Below, in pieces: positions 42,054 to 50,012 of a stretch of 64,000 nucleotides of DNA. Within the stretch, counting starts at the first letter, position 1. Each line of letters starts with the position of its first letter. This DNA is from Elusimicrobiota bacterium (lineage in GTDB: Bacteria; Elusimicrobiota; Elusimicrobia; UBA1565): NCBI GenBank assembly GCA_016196755.1, contig JACPXC010000025.1, positions 1 to 64,000 on the forward strand. The letters run 5' to 3'. Position numbers and translations under genes: made by a program. A model generated the notes under the pieces. That model was not told the origin of the DNA, did no database searches, and saw only the letters and a list, made by a program, of their open reading frames with translations.

Positions 42054-42059
42054 TACAAT
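42054..42059 (+). promoter_or_regulatory. -10 box TACAAT of the BNR-repeat gene
   Basis: TACAAT starts within 6 bases of the terminator's T tract and ends 8 bases before the ATG at 42068. No -35 is visible. Predicts a leaderless transcript. Confidence 0.55.
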
Positions 42060-42067
42060 CGCGCACT

Positions 42068-43118
42068 ATGCGAAAAACCTCATTGCTCCTCTGGACGGCC
42101 GCCCTGCTCGCCCCGGTCTCCCTCCAGGCCCAAACCCGCGAGTGGATCGCCGTGAAGGACGCCGCCCAGGTCCCCGTCCGCGCTCATGCTTTTAAGCCGA
42201 TCGAGCCCTATTTCGTGCCGCACCCCCGGAACGCCTCCTGGCTCTACACGATAGACCGGGGCCGCGTCGGTAAAGAGGCCTCGAGGTCCCATGGCTACCG
42301 GCTCATGCGCAGCATGGACCATGGCGCCACGTGGGCCAAGCTCGGCGACCTCCCGCCTTTCGCGAAGCCTGACGCCTCGTGGGATTACGGGCGCTTGTAT
42401 CTTGGTCCGGGCGATGACGTGATCGCGACCAGCGGCCAGGGCGCGCCCGGAAAGTACGGGTTGAGCAAGGACGGGTCGCTGGTTCGGCAAAGGCGGCTCC
42501 CCCGACAAGGACTACTACTACTACGTCACCAGCGAGGACGGGGAGCGTTGGTCGAGCGCGCTCAAGGACGGCCGGGACCGGCGCGTCCCCCAGAACTCCA
42601 GCGGCGACGCCGATCATGTGCAGTTGCGGCTCTGTCATCCGGACGCGGGGCCGTGGGAAGCCAACGCCGTGGGCTGGCTGGTGAAGACGTCGGCGGCCGC
42701 CAAGAAGAAGAATCGCGACCACCTTTGGGTCCTGGAGCGCGCGGCTCCCGAGCCGGACGTCCGCTACGTCGTGGTCGCCGCCTTCCCCGACGCCTGGGTC
42801 CTGCGCTCCGACGACCGCGGCGCGCGCTGGAAGGAGCTCCTTCACGTCACCGATCCCGCCATCGTCGAAGGCAACCTGTCCCTCGTGAAGATGCGGACCT
42901 TCTGCGGGCGCCCCGAGCTCTTCATCGGCGCCTACCGGAAGCTGTACTTCAGCCCGGACCGGGGGGAGACGAAGAAGGTGGTCAAAGACGTGGGGCCGCC
43001 CACGACCGCGGACGGCGAACAGCCGGCCTTCAGCGAACTGCGCGGGTCCGCGGGCAGTCCGAGGACGGTCTACGCGGAAGTGATGGACCTTAGAGAGTTC
43101 GAAGCGACGGCCGATTAG
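42068..43118 (+). pseudogene. Secreted BNR/Asp-box (sialidase-like propeller) protein, frameshifted
   Basis: Two reading frames form one protein. From ATG 42068 (signal peptide SLLLWTAALLAPVSLQA) the frame reads well to about 42478 (YGLSKDGS). From about 42480 the good sequence (WFGKGGSPDKDYYYYVTSEDG) continues one frame over and runs to the stop at 43118. Removing one base near 42470-42480 joins them into about 350 residues. Asp-box motifs occur in both parts (SMDHGATWAKL, RSDDRGARWKEL), pointing to a beta-propeller like those of sialidases or photosynthesis/stability-type BNR proteins; no catalytic assignment is possible. Either a real pseudogene or a single-base sequence error. Confidence 0.7.
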
Positions 43119-43194
43119 CGGGATGCGGTTTCCCTGAAGTCACTCCAAGACTTGCGTCGACAAAAGGACGGTCTCGCGATGGCGGCAACCTGAG

Positions 43195-43299
43195 ATGTGC
43201 ACCATGGATTGTCGGCCGGGGACCATGGACTGCGGCATGGGCTCCTGCGTGGTCGTGGAAGGGCGATGCGAAGTGAAGTGGCGCGAGGGCGGGGGCTGA
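43195..43299 (+). CDS. Possible small Cys-rich ORF
   Basis: 34-codon frame with five Cys in a regular pattern (C-T-M-D-C, M-D-C-G-M-G-S-C, R-C) ending 3 bases before the next gene. No ribosome site; the frame is open upstream to 43138 without a start. May be the C-terminal remnant of a secreted metal-binding protein or a genuine small peptide. Confidence 0.3.
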   Translation: MCTMDCRPGTMDCGMGSCVVVEGRCEVKWREGGG

Positions 43300-43302
43300 C
43301 TG

Positions 43303-43626
43303 ATGTTCTGGGTCAAGACGGCTTTGTCGGCTCTGCTGATCGCGGGTTCATCGGAAGTGGCGAAGCGCTCTACGGTGCTGGGGGCGTTGATCGCTTCGCT
43401 GCCGCTGACGTCGGTGTTGGCGATGGTTTGGCTTTATGCGGAGACGAAGGATAAGGGGGCGGTGGCGGGGTTTTCGATGTCGGTGTTCTGGGCGGTGTTG
43501 GTGTGTTTGCCGATGTTCCCGGTTTTATCCTGGCTGCTTAAGAGGGGGGTGGGGTTTGCTCCGGCTCTGCTCGCGTCCTGCGGGGTGGCGGTGGTGGGGT
43601 ACTGGGGCTATCTGGCATCGAAGTAG
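43303..43626 (+). CDS. DUF3147-like small membrane protein
   Basis: 107 residues with four predicted helices and almost no loops (MFWVKTALSALLIAGSSEVAKRS; GALIASLPLTSVLAMVWLY; SVFWAVLVCLPMFPVLSWLL; APALLASCGVAVVGYWGYL). The sequence pattern, including the early SEVAKRS and PLTSVLAMVWLY, fits DUF3147 membrane proteins, whose role is unknown. It is isolated between the BNR gene and the toxin-antitoxin island. Confidence 0.75.
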   Translation: MFWVKTALSALLIAGSSEVAKRSTVLGALIASLPLTSVLAMVWLYAETKDKGAVAGFSMSVFWAVLVCLPMFPVLSWLLKRGVGFAPALLASCGVAVVGYWGYLASK

Positions 43627-43666
43627 CCGCGCTTCGCGAGGTAGCCCATTGCTGTGAAGAAGGCCA

Positions 43667-43822
43667 ATGGCCCTATTACCCCTCCTCCGCTCCGAAATCC
43701 TCCGCCTCCGCGACCCCAAAAAAGCCGCCGGCATGGCCGCCTACATGAAGTCCAGCCTCAGCCTCTTGACCGAAAAATTACTACATGTTATACTTTCACC
43801 ATCCAGTGAAAATAGATACTAA
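43667..43822 (+). pseudogene. Truncated AlkD-like DNA alkylation repair gene
   Basis: A short frame of 51 codons whose first 28 residues include RDPKKAAGMAAYMKS, the characteristic N-terminal helix of AlkD-type DNA glycosylases. After about 43757 the likeness stops and the sequence becomes AT-rich promoter DNA of the AbiE-like pair. The rest of alkD is not found in the window. Marks the left edge of the inserted island. Confidence 0.55.
43766..43794 (+). promoter_or_regulatory. Promoter TTGACC-17-TATACT of the AbiE-like operon
   Basis: -35 TTGACC at 43766-43771 and -10 TATACT at 43789-43794, spacer 17. It lies across an in-frame ATG at 43785, which therefore cannot be the start; GTG 43806 is the first usable one. 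Confidence 0.75.
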
Positions 43823-43829
43823 AGTGAAA
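43794..43829 (+). promoter_or_regulatory. Probable autoregulatory operator (TTTCAC-N6-GTGAAA plus extra half-site)
   Basis: Inverted repeat TTTCAC (43794-43799) and GTGAAA (43806-43811), with another GTGAAA at 43824-43829. It covers the end of the -10 and the transcript start. AbiEi antitoxins are known to repress their own promoters through inverted repeats, so this is the likely site. Confidence 0.55.
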
Positions 43830-44909
43830 TTTGCTACGGGCAGAAAAAAACCCCTTATCGAACGGGCGAATTCGCAGCTCCAGACTCTATTCCAGTCATT
43901 GGGGCTCTCAGCGGTTCAAATGCCCAGGCGCATTTCGAAAAAGTATTTCTGGGATCGTGCTTATTACAGCAGCTTAAAGGGCCTGTCATTCGAGTTGGGA
44001 CTCTGCGCTAGGCCGACGTCGGAGCCTCGCCGCATCTACGAATTGATGGGGCAGCTTCAACTTCTCGCAGATGAGGAGGAGAAGAGAGCCCACCCGCTTT
44101 TTTTCGCCCCTTATATCGGAGAGCGCTCGGCGCAGCTCTGCCGCCAGGCCGGGATAGGTTATTTCGATGAGATGGGAAACTGTTGGATCAGCTATAAGAC
44201 CATTCTGATTTCTAGATCCGTCGATGTGAAGCCGACCGCTCCGCGTCGACAGAGCCGGCAGTTGTTCGCGCCCAAGTCCACGAGAGTCGTCCGCGCCCTG
44301 TTATCCGACCCAGCCAAGGGATGGCATCAAAGCGAACTCGCCAAAGAGGTGGGAATCAGTCTGGGTTTGGTCAATCGGGTCGTGCAGCGCCTCTTGGGGG
44401 AGGCGTATATCAAGATGGCGGAGAACCGCATCCATCTGAAAGACCCGAAAGCCCTCCTCAATGAGTGGGTGAAAGCCGTCGCCTTGCAGGATACTCCCGC
44501 CACCGAGTATTATTCGCCCGAGCCGCTTCAACAGCTCGAGCAGCGCATGGATGAGCTCAGCAAGAAAGAGGGATTCCAATATGCCTTGACGCTGTTCGCG
44601 GGAGCCCGTTACCGGGCACCATTCGTTCGGATCAATAGGCTCCATGCCTATGTCCAGGGGGACGTCGAATCCATCACCCGAGAACTGGGACTGAAGCCGG
44701 TTTCCTCGGGCGGGAACGTCTTGCTTATCCCGACTCCCGATGAGGGCGTTTTCTTCAAGATGTCGCGCGTCCAGGACCGGAACATCGTTTCCGATGTGCA
44801 GTTGTATGTGGATTTGAAGAACGCGCACGGCCGAGGCGAAGAGCAGGCCGAAGCCGTCGCGCAGCGCTGCCTGCGGCCGATCATGGGTGACGGAGCCGCC
44901 GCGCAGTGA
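43806..44909 (+). CDS. AbiEi-like antitoxin / winged-helix transcriptional regulator
   Basis: About 367 residues. The middle contains a winged helix (TRVVRALLSDPAKGWHQSELAKEVGISLGLVNRVVQRLLGEAYI), as in AbiEi-family antitoxins of type IV systems; the C-terminal half resembles the AbiEi C-terminal domain in length. The partner gene overlaps it by GTGA and encodes a nucleotidyltransferase, the usual AbiEii arrangement. The start is moved to GTG 43806 because an upstream ATG (43785) lies within the promoter. GC content is visibly lower than in the neighbours, suggesting horizontal origin. Confidence 0.75.
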   Translation: MKIDTKVKFATGRKKPLIERANSQLQTLFQSLGLSAVQMPRRISKKYFWDRAYYSSLKGLSFELGLCARPTSEPRRIYELMGQLQLLADEEEKRAHPLFFAPYIGERSAQLCRQAGIGYFDEMGNCWISYKTILISRSVDVKPTAPRRQSRQLFAPKSTRVVRALLSDPAKGWHQSELAKEVGISLGLVNRVVQRLLGEAYIKMAENRIHLKDPKALLNEWVKAVALQDTPATEYYSPEPLQQLEQRMDELSKKEGFQYALTLFAGARYRAPFVRINRLHAYVQGDVESITRELGLKPVSSGGNVLLIPTPDEGVFFKMSRVQDRNIVSDVQLYVDLKNAHGRGEEQAEAVAQRCLRPIMGDGAAAQ

Positions 44910-45748
44910 ACAGAAACGAGTACCCCGCGGACGAGACTCAAGCCGCCATCATGGTCCTGGCCGAGCTGTTGACCTATCTTGGTCCCTATCGCAACGACAT
45001 CGTCGTCATCGGCGGCTGGGTCCCATTTTTTCTGACCCAGAACGTAGTGGTTGATGAGCCGCATGTCGGCTCGTTAGACGTGGATCTCGCCTTGAATATC
45101 GCCAGGATCGCGGATGCCGCCTACGCCCGCATCGAAGAGATACTTGACGAACGCGGCTTCAAGCATCGTCTGGACGCCAAGGGCAGCGTCATCCCGCACA
45201 GCTACGTCCGGCAGGTCAAAAATGCCGCCGGCCAGGAGTTCGACGTTCAGGTCGATTTTCTCGCGCCTGAATACGGCGGGACCGCGAGATCCAAGCGACA
45301 TCAACGGGTTCAGGGCCTTCTCGCGCATAAGGCGCGCGGCAGCGACCTGGTCTTCGAGAATTTTGAGGAGAGGGATATCGAGGCGGTGCTTCCCAATGGA
45401 GCCAAGCGCCTGGTCAAGGCCAAGATCGCCGACCCTCTATCCTGCGTGGTGATGAAGGCGATCGCCTTTCGAGAGAGGGCGCATGAGAAGGACGCCTACG
45501 ATCTATACATCGTCTGCAAATACTGCCCCGACGGCAAGGAGCGGATCGCGGAGGGGATGAGGCAGAACAAGGACAGCAAGCTCGTCCAAGAGGCGCTTGT
45601 GGTCTTGCGCAAGGAGTTTGCCGCCATGGACTCCTTGGGACCTGTTTCGGCGGCTGATTTCATGCAGGAAACCGACGCGACGGCCCGGGCCGTTCGTTGC
45701 AGAGATGTGCTCGAAACCATTCAGGCAGTCTTGGCTCTTGTTGAGTGA
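44906..45748 (+). CDS. AbiEii-like nucleotidyltransferase toxin
   Basis: 280 residues with a nucleotidyltransferase (MNT/DNA-pol-beta) fold: IVVIGGWVPFF followed by SLDVDLALN carrying the metal-binding D-x-D, then a third Asp in FDVQVDFLAPEY. KDAYDLYIVCKY near residue 190 is the K-x-x-D-x-x-D motif typical of AbiEii/MenT-type toxins. Type IV toxins of this class block growth by NMP-adding to tRNA or similar targets, with phage defence in some. GTGA overlap with the antitoxin gene. The assignment as a toxin depends on pairing as well as motif. Confidence 0.75.
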   Translation: MNRNEYPADETQAAIMVLAELLTYLGPYRNDIVVIGGWVPFFLTQNVVVDEPHVGSLDVDLALNIARIADAAYARIEEILDERGFKHRLDAKGSVIPHSYVRQVKNAAGQEFDVQVDFLAPEYGGTARSKRHQRVQGLLAHKARGSDLVFENFEERDIEAVLPNGAKRLVKAKIADPLSCVVMKAIAFRERAHEKDAYDLYIVCKYCPDGKERIAEGMRQNKDSKLVQEALVVLRKEFAAMDSLGPVSAADFMQETDATARAVRCRDVLETIQAVLALVE

Positions 45749-45769
45749 TTGCGGGAAGAATCAGGGATG

Positions 45770-46987
45770 CTACAGCTTCGGGAAGGAGGAGGCGATCTCG
45801 CGCATCCCGGCCGCCGAGACGCCGGCCTCGCGGGCGAACTCCTCCCAGCGGCCGACGGCGGCCCGGACTTCGTCGATGACGGTCGCGGTCCGGGGCCGTG
45901 CCACCCCCACAGTCTCGGCCAGGCGGAGGATGTGGGCCCGCCCGGGGTTCTTACCCTCGCCGGCGAGGGTCATCGTGTGCTCCGCGCCGGGGCCGGCGGC
46001 GTAGACGAGGTCATAGGCGGGGGACAGGTTCCATTCGCTGCGGGCATCGTCAAAGACGAAGGCGAAGTTCTTCACATGGTCGTCGCGGTTGTGCGCGAGG
46101 ACGTTGAACGTCATCCGGCGCAGGACCCGGATGACATCCCGGTGGTCACGCGTCAGCGCCGACGCGGCCTTGAAGAGGTCGGCGTAGTCGGCGGAGGGAA
46201 TCCGGAAATTCGACTGAATGAGGTTCCCGAAGGTGTGGACGTGGAAGCGCCTGTTCCCGTCCCGGTCGAAGCGCTTGACGCCGAAAAATCGGCCCGCGGC
46301 GGTCTCGAAGAGGCGGGTCGGCGGCATGTCGATGCCGGCCGCGGCGGCCATGAGGGCGTAGGCGTACTCGACGGGCCCGGCGTCGGCCAGGTCCGCCCTG
46401 GCGGGGAACTTGACCAGCCAGGCCTCAAAGCCCTCGGGCAGGTCGTCGACCCCCGAGAGGATGCGCTCACCCTGGACGCCGACCAGGACCTTGGGGCGCG
46501 CCCCTCCGGGGGAGCCGCCCGCCCGCAATAGCTGCGGCAGGACCTCGCCGGCGTCTCCGGCCAAGAGCTGCTGCGACCGGCGGGCGAGCTCCGCCAGGTC
46601 GAGGGCGGCCGCGTCCCCCGCGCCGCTTTCGGCCGGCGGGTGGTAGGTCAGGGCCCCCATCGTTCGCGTGCCCAGCCAGGCGAGGCGCTCGAGGGGACCG
46701 ATCTCGGCGGGTCTCTTTCCGAGTGAACGGAAATGCCGGTCCATCAGCAAGAGGCCCCAGCCGTCGGGGAGCGAGTCGTCGAAGAGGCCCGGCAGCGGAC
46801 CGAACTCGAGGTCCCGGTGCTCGAAGAGCGCCTCTTCGAATGGGAGGCGCCGGGGAGAGAGGTTCCAGCCGGAGGCAAGGAACCCCCGGTCGTACTCAAA
46901 GTAGACGCGCCCGCGCTCCGAAGCCAGGGTCCCGACGGCGAGCGACTCGGCGGGGGTGCGAGTGAAGCGGACGGAGAGTTTCCTCAA
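45770..46987 (-). CDS. hipA: HipA-family serine/threonine kinase toxin
   Basis: 405 residues. N-terminal HipA_N-type domain (GLFDDSLPDGWGLLLMDRHF), an ATP-binding region with SPGGARPKVLVG and AWLVKFPA (catalytic Lys), FFGVKRFDRDGNRRFHVHTF, the catalytic loop VLAHNRDDHVKNFAF and the metal loop LSPAYDLV. HipA kinases phosphorylate aminoacyl-tRNA synthetases and induce dormancy. Convergent with the AbiE-like pair (21 bases between stops) and overlaps its antitoxin gene by ATGA. All kinase residues look intact, so it is probably active. Confidence 0.9.
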   Translation of the reverse strand: MRKLSVRFTRTPAESLAVGTLASERGRVYFEYDRGFLASGWNLSPRRLPFEEALFEHRDLEFGPLPGLFDDSLPDGWGLLLMDRHFRSLGKRPAEIGPLERLAWLGTRTMGALTYHPPAESGAGDAAALDLAELARRSQQLLAGDAGEVLPQLLRAGGSPGGARPKVLVGVQGERILSGVDDLPEGFEAWLVKFPARADLADAGPVEYAYALMAAAAGIDMPPTRLFETAAGRFFGVKRFDRDGNRRFHVHTFGNLIQSNFRIPSADYADLFKAASALTRDHRDVIRVLRRMTFNVLAHNRDDHVKNFAFVFDDARSEWNLSPAYDLVYAAGPGAEHTMTLAGEGKNPGRAHILRLAETVGVARPRTATVIDEVRAAVGRWEEFAREAGVSAAGMREIASSFPKL

Positions 46988-47301
46988 ACCCGCCCCCGTC
47001 GGCGCGGGGGTTTCGCGGCCCTTTCTTCGAGTTCGGCTAGGCTGCGCGCGGCCGTCGGCTGCAAGAGCCCTTTGAAATCATCGAGGCGGGACAGAGAGTG
47101 GGCGGCCTTGAGGAGCAAATCCAGGGAAGCCTTGCCAGTGTTTTCGAAGCGTTTAAGGGATGCCGGCGAGATGCCGGAGCGCTCCGCCAGCGTGTTGCGC
47201 GTCCACCCCTTCGACAGGCGCAGGGACCGCAAGCGGCTAGCTAAAGCCAATCCAGCCTCTGCGGGATCTTCCGTGTTAATAGTGTTTAATATATTGTCCA
47301 T
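46984..47301 (-). CDS. hipB: HipB-like helix-turn-helix antitoxin
   Basis: 105 residues with an XRE-type HTH (LASRLRSLRLSKGWTRNTLAERSGISPASLKRFENTGKASLDLLLKAAHSL) and a basic, Arg-rich tail. It precedes and overlaps hipA. HipB neutralises HipA and represses the operon. The upstream 47302-47345 DNA is strongly AT-rich in an otherwise GC-rich region and holds the palindrome TAGATATCTA, a likely part of its operator. Confidence 0.85.
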   Translation of the reverse strand: MDNILNTINTEDPAEAGLALASRLRSLRLSKGWTRNTLAERSGISPASLKRFENTGKASLDLLLKAAHSLSRLDDFKGLLQPTAARSLAELEERAAKPPRRRGRV

Positions 47302-47345
47302 TAAATCATAAAATTAGTAATAAAAGATAATTAGATATCTATATT
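47302..47345 (-). promoter_or_regulatory. AT-rich hipBA promoter/operator region
   Basis: About 44 bases nearly free of G and C, with TAGATATCTA (47332-47341) and several TATAAT-like stretches on the minus strand. The exact -10 cannot be chosen. It abuts the broken DUF5670 frame. Confidence 0.5.
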
Positions 47346-47411
47346 GTAAACCGCAAGCGCATCCCCGTCAAGAGCCCGACGAGGGAGACGAGCTGGATCG
47401 GGGGCTTCTCC

Positions 47412-47504
47412 ATGCAGTTGGGGGGGAACCTCATCCATCTCCTGGTCGTCGTCGCCTTGGTCAGCCTGATATTCAGGATATTCAGCGGCGGTAAGATCCC
47501 TTAG
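47412..47504 (+). pseudogene. DUF5670-like small membrane protein remnant
   Basis: 30 residues from ATG 47412: GGNLIHLLVVVALVSLIFRIF plus a short tail, the second helix and C terminus of DUF5670 (lmo0937-like) stress membrane proteins, which are normally about 48 residues with an extra N-terminal helix. The frame is open upstream to 47331 but has no start codon and no first helix; it runs into the hipBA promoter. Suggests the 5' end was lost at the right edge of the toxin-antitoxin island. It overlaps the stop of the convergent lipoprotein gene by 4 bases. Confidence 0.5.
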
Positions 47505-48538
47505 GGCTTCAGGCGTAGGCGCAGCTCCGCCACGGCCTTGGCGTCCACCGAGCCCACTCGGATGGCGTCCAAGGCCGCTTTGGCTCCCGCCATGTCGCCG
47601 GCTTTGATGAGCGCCCTGGCGAGCTCCATAGCCGCCGCCCCCGCGTCCTCCTCGATGCCGTTGGTCTTGTCGCCGTTGGCCGCGACTTCTTCGATAGCCT
47701 GCTCATGGAACGCCAGGACCCCTTTCCAGACCTCGGCGGCCTTGCCGGGCTGTTTCGAGTGTTCCAAAGCCCTGGCCAGTCCCTTCTGAGTCTCCAAAGA
47801 AGCGTCCGGGAGAGCCGCCGCTCTCTGATAGGCCGCTAGACTCTCCGTCGGCTTGCCCAGCTCTCTCAAGAGCTCGCCCTGGGCCATCACCAGATCCTCG
47901 CCCTCGGGAAGCTTGGCCAACTCCGCCAATGCCTCCTCCCTTCGTCCCGCCTTGCGATAGGTGTCGACCACCTCGGACACCAGGTGTCCGTGATGAGGAT
48001 CGAGCGTCAAAGCCTTGTTGAGGTACTTGAGCGACTCGCTCAAGTCCTTGTCGAAGGATTTGTGGAGGAAGGCCAGCTCTCTCCACGCCTCGCGGTCGGT
48101 GGGGTCGATGCTCACCCGCTGTTCGAGCTTCGCCGAGGCTTCCGCGACCTTGCCCTTGCCCAGCAGCTTGTGGATGCTCTGGAAGTCCGGCAGGGCTTTT
48201 CTTTTGGCGGTGGCCTGGTCGATGCTCTTGGAGAGCTTGTGGGCCCCGTCCAAGGCTGACTTGGCCGCCTTCAAGGCCGCGTCGAAGTCCTTCTCGGTGT
48301 GGGGGCCCTTCCCGGCCGCACCGATCCTCAGACCCAGCGAAGGGACCGTCGTCGATAAGGCCGGCGCGGCCACGGCGGGAGGTCTCGCGGGCCTGAGCGA
48401 CATGATGGGCGCCGTCGAAACGGGTTGGTCTTCCGTCAACGCCGCCGAGAGCGGAGGAAGCGTCGTCTCTTCCATCGGAGGGGGTTCTTTCTTGGAACAG
48501 GCGGTGAGGAGGAGAAGGAGGGGGAGTACTTTCCTCAT
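47501..48538 (-). CDS. TPR lipoprotein of the carbamoyltransferase/GT2-GH2 operon
   Basis: 345 residues. Lipoprotein signal MRKVLPLLLLLTAC with Cys14 in the lipobox LTAC, then a Pro/Thr-rich linker and a TPR array from about residue 120 (REAWRELAFLHKSFDKDLSESLKYLNKAL; KAGRREEALAELAKLPEG; KPTESLAAYQRAAAL). An earlier in-frame start exists, but only ATG 48538 gives the lipobox and an ATGA overlap with the SGNH gene. In polysaccharide export systems (AlgK, PelB, BcsC) TPR proteins of this kind scaffold the periplasmic machinery; it is the only such component in this operon. Confidence 0.8.
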   Translation of the reverse strand: MRKVLPLLLLLTACSKKEPPPMEETTLPPLSAALTEDQPVSTAPIMSLRPARPPAVAAPALSTTVPSLGLRIGAAGKGPHTEKDFDAALKAAKSALDGAHKLSKSIDQATAKRKALPDFQSIHKLLGKGKVAEASAKLEQRVSIDPTDREAWRELAFLHKSFDKDLSESLKYLNKALTLDPHHGHLVSEVVDTYRKAGRREEALAELAKLPEGEDLVMAQGELLRELGKPTESLAAYQRAAALPDASLETQKGLARALEHSKQPGKAAEVWKGVLAFHEQAIEEVAANGDKTNGIEEDAGAAAMELARALIKAGDMAGAKAALDAIRVGSVDAKAVAELRLRLKP

Positions 48539-49596
48539 AGCTTGTCCTTGAGCAACCCGTAGAGCGCCTCGCCGGCCACGCGATGGCCTTTCTCGGTCCA
48601 ATGCCCGTCCACCGGGTAGATGTAGTGGCCGGTCAGCTCGAACTTGGGACGGATGTCGAGGAAGCGCACCCCCGACTTCTTGGCCGTTTCCCAGGAGTAG
48701 TCATAACCCCCGCGGTTGGGGCCGCCGTTCTCGGTGAAGGATGTCGCATAGAGGTTCGGGGCTTCTTTCTTCATCTCGGCCAGGAGGTAGGGGAACAATC
48801 TCTCCGCATAGGCGTTGTCGACCTTCTGCTCGAAGGAGGCCGTCGGGCTGAGCTTCACGTAGTAGAAGTCCTCGAAGTACTTGTAGAAGAACGAGTGCTT
48901 TCTCATCCACGCGAACGCCCCGCCGGCCTTGGCCTGCCCGGAGACCGTTCTACACCCGCCCTCGCAGTCGATGTACTCGAAGTACTCCAGGTCGAACTTG
49001 CCGGCCGGGATGTTGGTCGGTCTGAGCTTCCCGTCTTCGAGGAAGAACGCCGGCTTGCTGTAGAGGCGATGGCGGTTCTTGACCGTCACCACGTCCGGGA
49101 AGTCGTTGTCCGAGAACATGTAGAGGACGAGATCGGGTTTGAGTCTGGGGACCAGTCTCTTTACGAGGAGATACACCTGGTCCGCCCCGTAGCCCCTCAC
49201 CCCGGCGTTGTAGACCTTTACCGGCTTGCCGGCTTCAGCGAAGGAGCGCTCAAGGACCGCCGGGTAGGTCTCGTTGTCGTCGACCTCCTGGCCTACCGTC
49301 GTCGAGTCGCCCACGATGAGGATCTTCTTGGCGTTAGCGGGGGGCTGTCCACCCGTGCTCCTAAAGCCCTGCTCGTCGAAGGAGACCTCGCCCTTGTAGC
49401 CGTGCTGGCGGCTGTGGAAGGTGCCCTTGGAGCCCGGCACGTGGAACCAGCCGAGCTCCGCGTCGTAGGTCCAGAACTTGCTCTCCGCGCTCTCGGCGTC
49501 CTGGGCCGGGAACATCTTGATGGTGGCCTCGGCCAATGCCAAGGGTAGGATGATCGTTAAGAGACCACGGAGGAACCGTCCTACCAGCTGTGCCAT
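48535..49596 (-). CDS. SGNH/GDSL-family hydrolase or acyltransferase, membrane anchored
   Basis: 353 residues. An N-terminal hydrophobic helix (LLTIILPLALAEATI) anchors the protein outside the cytoplasm. SGNH blocks: nucleophile Ser in IVGDSTTVG, Gly in YNAGVRGYGADQ, Asn in MFSDNDFPD, and Asp-x-x-His as PVDGHWTEKGH. Proteins of this form next to carbamoyltransferase and DUF5989 genes are common in other genomes and are thought to act on surface glycans or lipids; whether as esterase or acetyltransferase cannot be told. It overlaps both neighbours. Confidence 0.85.
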   Translation of the reverse strand: MAQLVGRFLRGLLTIILPLALAEATIKMFPAQDAESAESKFWTYDAELGWFHVPGSKGTFHSRQHGYKGEVSFDEQGFRSTGGQPPANAKKILIVGDSTTVGQEVDDNETYPAVLERSFAEAGKPVKVYNAGVRGYGADQVYLLVKRLVPRLKPDLVLYMFSDNDFPDVVTVKNRHRLYSKPAFFLEDGKLRPTNIPAGKFDLEYFEYIDCEGGCRTVSGQAKAGGAFAWMRKHSFFYKYFEDFYYVKLSPTASFEQKVDNAYAERLFPYLLAEMKKEAPNLYATSFTENGGPNRGGYDYSWETAKKSGVRFLDIRPKFELTGHYIYPVDGHWTEKGHRVAGEALYGLLKDKL

Positions 49597-50012
49597 TCTT
49601 CCTCTTCTTGGACGGCGGATGTTTTGGGAGGGGGACCGCCTTTTCTATAGAACTGCGCTATGACGATGCCCGTCACCGCTCCCGTGGCCACCGCGTTGAC
49701 CGCGGCCAGGATGAAGGGGAAGTCCAGCGGCACCCACCAGACCGCGCGGATGGAGAGCCCGATAGGCACGAACTTCATGAGCCCCATCAGCGCCCCGAAG
49801 CGCGCTCCTTCCACCACCCAATGACGCCCCTTGTAGCCCATCGGGAAGATGATGGCCATCAGCCCCCCGTAGATCAGGTGATGGAGGAAGATCAGCTCCT
49901 TGATCGGCTCGGGCCGGGCGAAATCCACCACGTGCATCTGCCAGGTCAGGGAGTAGAAGGCCGTGTCCAAGAAGAACGAGACGGCCGCGGCGGCTAAAGC
50001 GGCGGATATCAT
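49581..50012 (-). CDS. Small polytopic membrane protein
   Basis: 143 residues with four predicted helices (SAALAAAAVSFFLDTAFYSL; ELIFLHHLIYGGLMAIIFPM; GALMGLMKFVPIGLSI; FPFILAAVNAVATGAVTGIVIAQF) and an acidic tail EEEEWHSW. Two His in helix 2 (LHHLIYGG) and a Trp-rich loop are notable. No family recognised. Tied into the operon by ATGA overlap with the GT2-GH2 gene and a 16-base overlap with the SGNH gene, so it should work with them. Confidence 0.7.
   Translation of the reverse strand: MISAALAAAAVSFFLDTAFYSLTWQMHVVDFARPEPIKELIFLHHLIYGGLMAIIFPMGYKGRHWVVEGARFGALMGLMKFVPIGLSIRAVWWVPLDFPFILAAVNAVATGAVTGIVIAQFYRKGGPPPKTSAVQEEEEWHSW

Noticed and set aside
43785-43805. ATG 43785 as the start of the AbiEi-like antitoxin
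   Set aside because: The -10 hexamer (43789-43794) lies downstream of this ATG, so it would not be transcribed from the only good promoter.
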